Assembly: GCA_046728175.1 (NCBI GenBank) | Contig: JBKPEA010000154.1 | Coordinates: 1-26,206, forward strand | Direction: 5' to 3' | Length of the DNA: 26,206 nt | Source: JAFAHS01 sp046728175 | Lineage (GTDB): Bacteria > Desulfobacterota > Binatia > Binatales > Binataceae | Shown here: in pieces, positions 24,149 to 26,206 of the stretch | How positions within the stretch are numbered: position 1 is the stretch's first letter | Layout: each line of letters starts with the position of its first letter | The notes under the pieces: model-generated | Seen by the model: only the letters and a program-made list of their open reading frames with translations | Database searches by the model: none | Told to the model about the DNA's origin: nothing | Position numbers and translations under genes: made by a program

Positions 24149-24471
24149 TCACCACATCACCACGAGGTACAGCGGAGCCGATCGCTGCAAAAGCGCCGGT
24201 GCGCCGCCCTCAGTCACACGCGCACTGCCGTGGACCACCAGATACTCCCTCAACCCTTGCGCATTGGTCGTGTCGCTGAGCATCGAGAGCGCAACCCGGG
24301 GGTCGCGTGCGATGTTCTTGACCTTTTGATGCCTCGCCAGGTGACCAATCACGAATTGATCGTTTTCAATTCCATCACGGTGACCTGTCGCCCGCCGTTG
24401 GAATTGAGGGTTGTGAGGTGCGCCAGGGGAGCTTTGGTAATCAATTGCTGAATCGAATCCGGGATTTTCAT
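24149..24471 (-). pseudogene. PPOX-class (F420/pyridoxamine oxidase-like) protein, frameshifted and truncated
   Basis: Starts at ATG 24469-24471 with GGAGGAG 6 nt upstream: MKIPDSIQQLITKAPLAHLT then NSNGGRQVTVM. A few bases appear lost near 24370. Homology resumes as ENDQFVIGHLARHQKVKNIA, RDPRVALSMLSD, GLREYLVVHGSARVTEGGAP and stops at PLYL. This is the split-barrel flavin/F420-binding fold of TIGR03618/TIGR03666-type oxidoreductases, normally ~130-140 residues. The last ~30 residues are replaced by the flank of integrase remnant 3, which marks an element boundary. Such enzymes reduce or protect against small molecules using F420H2. Confidence 0.75.
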
Positions 24472-24521
24472 TTGATCTCCTCCGCCTCTGTAATTACCGA
24501 GCCAATTGGTCGCCGAACATT

Positions 24522-24705
24522 CTATTGCTTCATAACCAGGACCATTCGGAAGCGCGCCTTTCCTTGCATCATGCGCGCATAAGCTTCCGGCGCCCGTTCC
24601 AGGGGAACCGTCTCGATCATCGGACGAACGCCTGACTCGGCGCTGAATTCCAGCGTGTCGTGGATGTCACTGGGCGTGCCGGTATTCGCGCCTTCCGCTT
24701 TCCGG
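24522..24705 (-). pseudogene. Zinc-type (MDR) alcohol dehydrogenase, C-terminal remnant
   Basis: The minus strand reads MISGRKAEGANTGTPSDIHD, TLEFSAESGVRPMIETVPLE and RAPEAYARMMQGKARFRMVL to TAG 24522-24524. This is the closing segment of medium-chain alcohol dehydrogenases of the AdhP/CAD type ('G......TL.FS...GV.P.IE..PLE.A.EAY.RM..GKARFR.VL'). The catalytic and NAD-binding domains are missing. It begins where the DUF1680 fragment ends, in a different frame. Confidence 0.75.
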
Positions 24706-24852
24706 CCCGAGATCATTCCAGATTTCCTCCACATGCCCGGAGAGTCCGTCAGCCTGAATTTGCAACTGCCGTTTCAGCCAGCCCTGAGGCCGCACGGAGG
24801 TGAGACGCAAGAGCCGGTAAGGAGTCGCCGCCAGCGGCGCCCGGTTTTTCAC
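24690..24852 (-). pseudogene. DUF1680 (beta-L-arabinofuranosidase-like) N-terminal remnant
   Basis: From GTG 24850-24852 the minus strand reads PYRLLRLTSVRPQGWLKRQL and QIQADGLSGHVEEIWNDLGP. This is the start of DUF1680/GH127-type glycosidases ('PL..V...GWL..QL..Q.DGLSGHLDE.W.D.GP.SG'). Homology stops at about 24690, after ~53 residues. The GTG overlaps the stop codon of the upstream oxidoreductase (GTGA), indicating the two were once cotranslated in one operon. Confidence 0.7.
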
Positions 24853-25745
24853 GCTTGCCTGTCGCCGGGCGCGAGGGCTTCGAATGCGTGCTCATCGGGC
24901 AAAATCGTACGCTCGAGCGAGGTGCCTTCAGCCGGCACCGCCATCAGACTGACGTGCGTCGCCCCAGCCTTATAGTGCGTCGCCACGCGCGCGCGAATAG
25001 CCAGCTCATCGCCCCACGCAATCAAGCCGTCGACCAGCCGATCGCTGCCGCCATCTGCAAAATCTGCGTCGCCGAAGCCCATGTTCCGGAAGCTGCTGAG
25101 GTAGTTGGGAAGCGTCAGATAAAAAGCCAGCACCTTGCGTCCCGCGCGACGCGCCTTGGCGGGATCCTTCTCGAGCAACACGACCTGCTGCACGCAAATC
25201 CATTTGTCAGTTCCGACCGCCACGCGCATTCGCGCGGTTTGCTCGGGTGTGACGTATACAGGGAAAGTGCCATTGGTCTCCGCTGCCGCAAGCTGAAGCA
25301 CTTTGGGCATCAGCGCCGCTATCACGGTCGGCGGATCGAATTTGGCCCGCGGCGCCGTGTATGGAGCAGCCTTCATTCGCTCAAGGTAGTTCCGCATGTA
25401 GGTGACCGGCTTCGAGTAGTTGATCCCCAGCTGTGCCATCATCGGGCCATGGCTGATCCCGATTCCGAGGATGAATCGGCCCGGGAACAACTCGGCCAGC
25501 GTCCGCGCTGCCCCTATCATCGTGACCGGCTCGCGCTTCCACACGTTTGCGATTCCAGTGCCAACGACTAAACGGTCCGTCACGCTCAGGATATGAGTGG
25601 CGAGTGCGAACGGATCGCGGCCAAAGGCTTCGGGAAACCAGAACGAGCCGTAACCGAGCTTTTCGATTTTCCGCACGAAGCCCGCGATCTGGTTTCCAGT
25701 CATCGAATCGGTGAGAGCGAAAACCCCTGGCGTCGTCAAATCCAT
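24849..25745 (-). CDS. F420-dependent LLM-class oxidoreductase (TIGR03620-like)
   Basis: An intact 298-residue luciferase-like (beta/alpha)8 barrel. It begins MDLTTPGVFALTDSMTGNQI and continues with YGSFWFPEAFGRDPFALATH, LVVGTGIANVWKREPVTM and ELFPGRFILGIGISHGPM, the standard F420-binding pattern of the TIGR03620 subfamily. Start ATG 25743-25745 has AGGAG 6 nt upstream. The reaction is F420-dependent oxidation or reduction of an unknown substrate; members are frequent in actinobacteria and Binatota-like lineages. Downstream it overlaps the DUF1680 fragment. Upstream, a group II intron is inserted only 12 bp from its start codon, cutting it off from any original promoter. Confidence 0.92.
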   Translation of the reverse strand: MDLTTPGVFALTDSMTGNQIAGFVRKIEKLGYGSFWFPEAFGRDPFALATHILSVTDRLVVGTGIANVWKREPVTMIGAARTLAELFPGRFILGIGISHGPMMAQLGINYSKPVTYMRNYLERMKAAPYTAPRAKFDPPTVIAALMPKVLQLAAAETNGTFPVYVTPEQTARMRVAVGTDKWICVQQVVLLEKDPAKARRAGRKVLAFYLTLPNYLSSFRNMGFGDADFADGGSDRLVDGLIAWGDELAIRARVATHYKAGATHVSLMAVPAEGTSLERTILPDEHAFEALAPGDRQA

Positions 25746-25757
25746 GATTTGCTCCTA

Positions 25758-26206
25758 GTGCGCCGGGATAAACCGGCGGAGTGTTGTGAATGAAAGAGTC
25801 ACAGGTCGAAGGTCTAGCGACCCACGGCGGCCCCGAGTCATGCGGAGCTTCTCGCAAGGGAAACGCCGAAGCGCTGACAGGGGTACGTGCGGGCCGGGTA
25901 TCCAGCCGCGAAAGAAACTTTCTCCGGGATGCCGACGCTGTAGGAGGAAGCGGAAGGCAACACTGTGCGCATCGACAGCGCGAGATGCGTTCGGGTCCCG
26001 CGTGGTCAGAGACCCCGTGTGCACGTACGGAAACACTTCGCACGAGAACCGGGAGGTCCTGTGCCCGCCCGTGCCTGATGGAGGTACGGGACGTGTCGGG
26101 AAGTCCAAGGACGTACGCCGACGATGAACGGGCACGGGAAGTCGGACGGTCCCATAGTACCGCTGAAGTCGCCGAACAAGGCCGGGCAACCGGCGGCGGA
26201 GGTGAT
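25758..26206 (+). mobile_element. Group II intron, 5' part (runs off the window)
   Basis: The 5' boundary is placed at GTGCGCC (25758), matching the GUGYG start of group II introns. The following 366 nt are structured and resemble the 5' RNA domains of bacterial introns whose encoded protein starts MNGHGKSD. TAGGAG at 25941-25946, in the expected EBS1 position, is exactly complementary to CTCCTA at 25752-25757, the last six bases before the boundary. That pairing supports the boundary independently. Domains V and VI and the 3' end lie beyond the window. Orientation is plus, opposite to the adjacent oxidoreductase. Confidence 0.85.
26124..26206 (+). CDS. Group II intron reverse transcriptase/maturase, N-terminus (partial)
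   Basis: ATG 26124 opens MNGHGKSDGPIVPLKSPNK then AGQPAAEV, running off the window. This N-terminus is characteristic of LtrA-like intron-encoded proteins, which reverse-transcribe the intron RNA and assist splicing and mobility. The RT domain itself is not visible. No clear ribosome-binding site precedes it, which is common for intron-encoded proteins placed within RNA domain IV. Confidence 0.85.
   Translation, partial: MNGHGKSDGPIVPLKSPNKAGQPAAEV

Overview
The window is GC-rich bacterial DNA. Intact metabolic genes alternate with a large amount of decayed, mobile-element-scarred sequence. The intact cargo is an N-acyl-D-amino-acid deacylase-type amidohydrolase, a CaiB/BaiF CoA-transferase, an epoxide-hydrolase/dehalogenase-type alpha/beta hydrolase, an HSL-type esterase and an F420-dependent LLM oxidoreductase. 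A broken F420/PPOX-type protein is also present. This mix fits an uncultured soil lineage such as Binatota (Desulfobacterota_B) or a similar group, but that is a weak inference from gene content only.

Layout. 1-1345: broken ends of an MlaC-like protein, an IS3-family transposase and a GPRQVGKTT-type ATPase. 1663-3837: an intact Crp/Fnr regulator and a GNA1162-like lipoprotein, separated by a repeat-rich spacer. 4296-4983: a long hairpin, a decayed single-stranded DNA-binding protein gene, a perfect 16-bp palindrome and a small winged-helix-like gene. 4991-~11970: a three-gene defence-like locus, consisting of a PLD nuclease fused to a P-loop ATPase, a SNF2-type helicase and an Eco57I-like N6-adenine methyltransferase. 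It resembles parts of DISARM, but no DrmA or DrmB is seen. All three genes carry frameshifts, and the methyltransferase is cut off before its NPP(Y/F/W) motif.

12085-24141: three attachment-site-like copies of the 3' end of a tmRNA gene (near 12085, 14626 and 24007). Each is followed within about 130 bp by the C-terminal tail of a tyrosine recombinase on the minus strand. This looks like tandem accretion of elements that integrate into ssrA. Between the copies lie a YciI-like gene, IS21 and IS481 scars, a broken rnhB, a small conserved protein, and then the catabolic genes.

24149-26206: a PPOX gene truncated at the third integrase tail, a chimeric junction between an alcohol dehydrogenase end and a DUF1680 start, an intact LLM oxidoreductase, and the 5' part of a group II intron. 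The intron is inserted 12 bp upstream of the oxidoreductase start codon. Its putative EBS1 (25941-25946) pairs perfectly with the exon bases at the boundary.

The proposed defence operon would have worked as one unit: short or overlapping gene spacing, one strand, and a small regulator with a palindromic operator in front. As read here it is not functional. Roughly 10 kb of other genes in the window are free of indels, which argues for real decay, although homopolymer sequencing errors cannot be excluded from the sequence alone.
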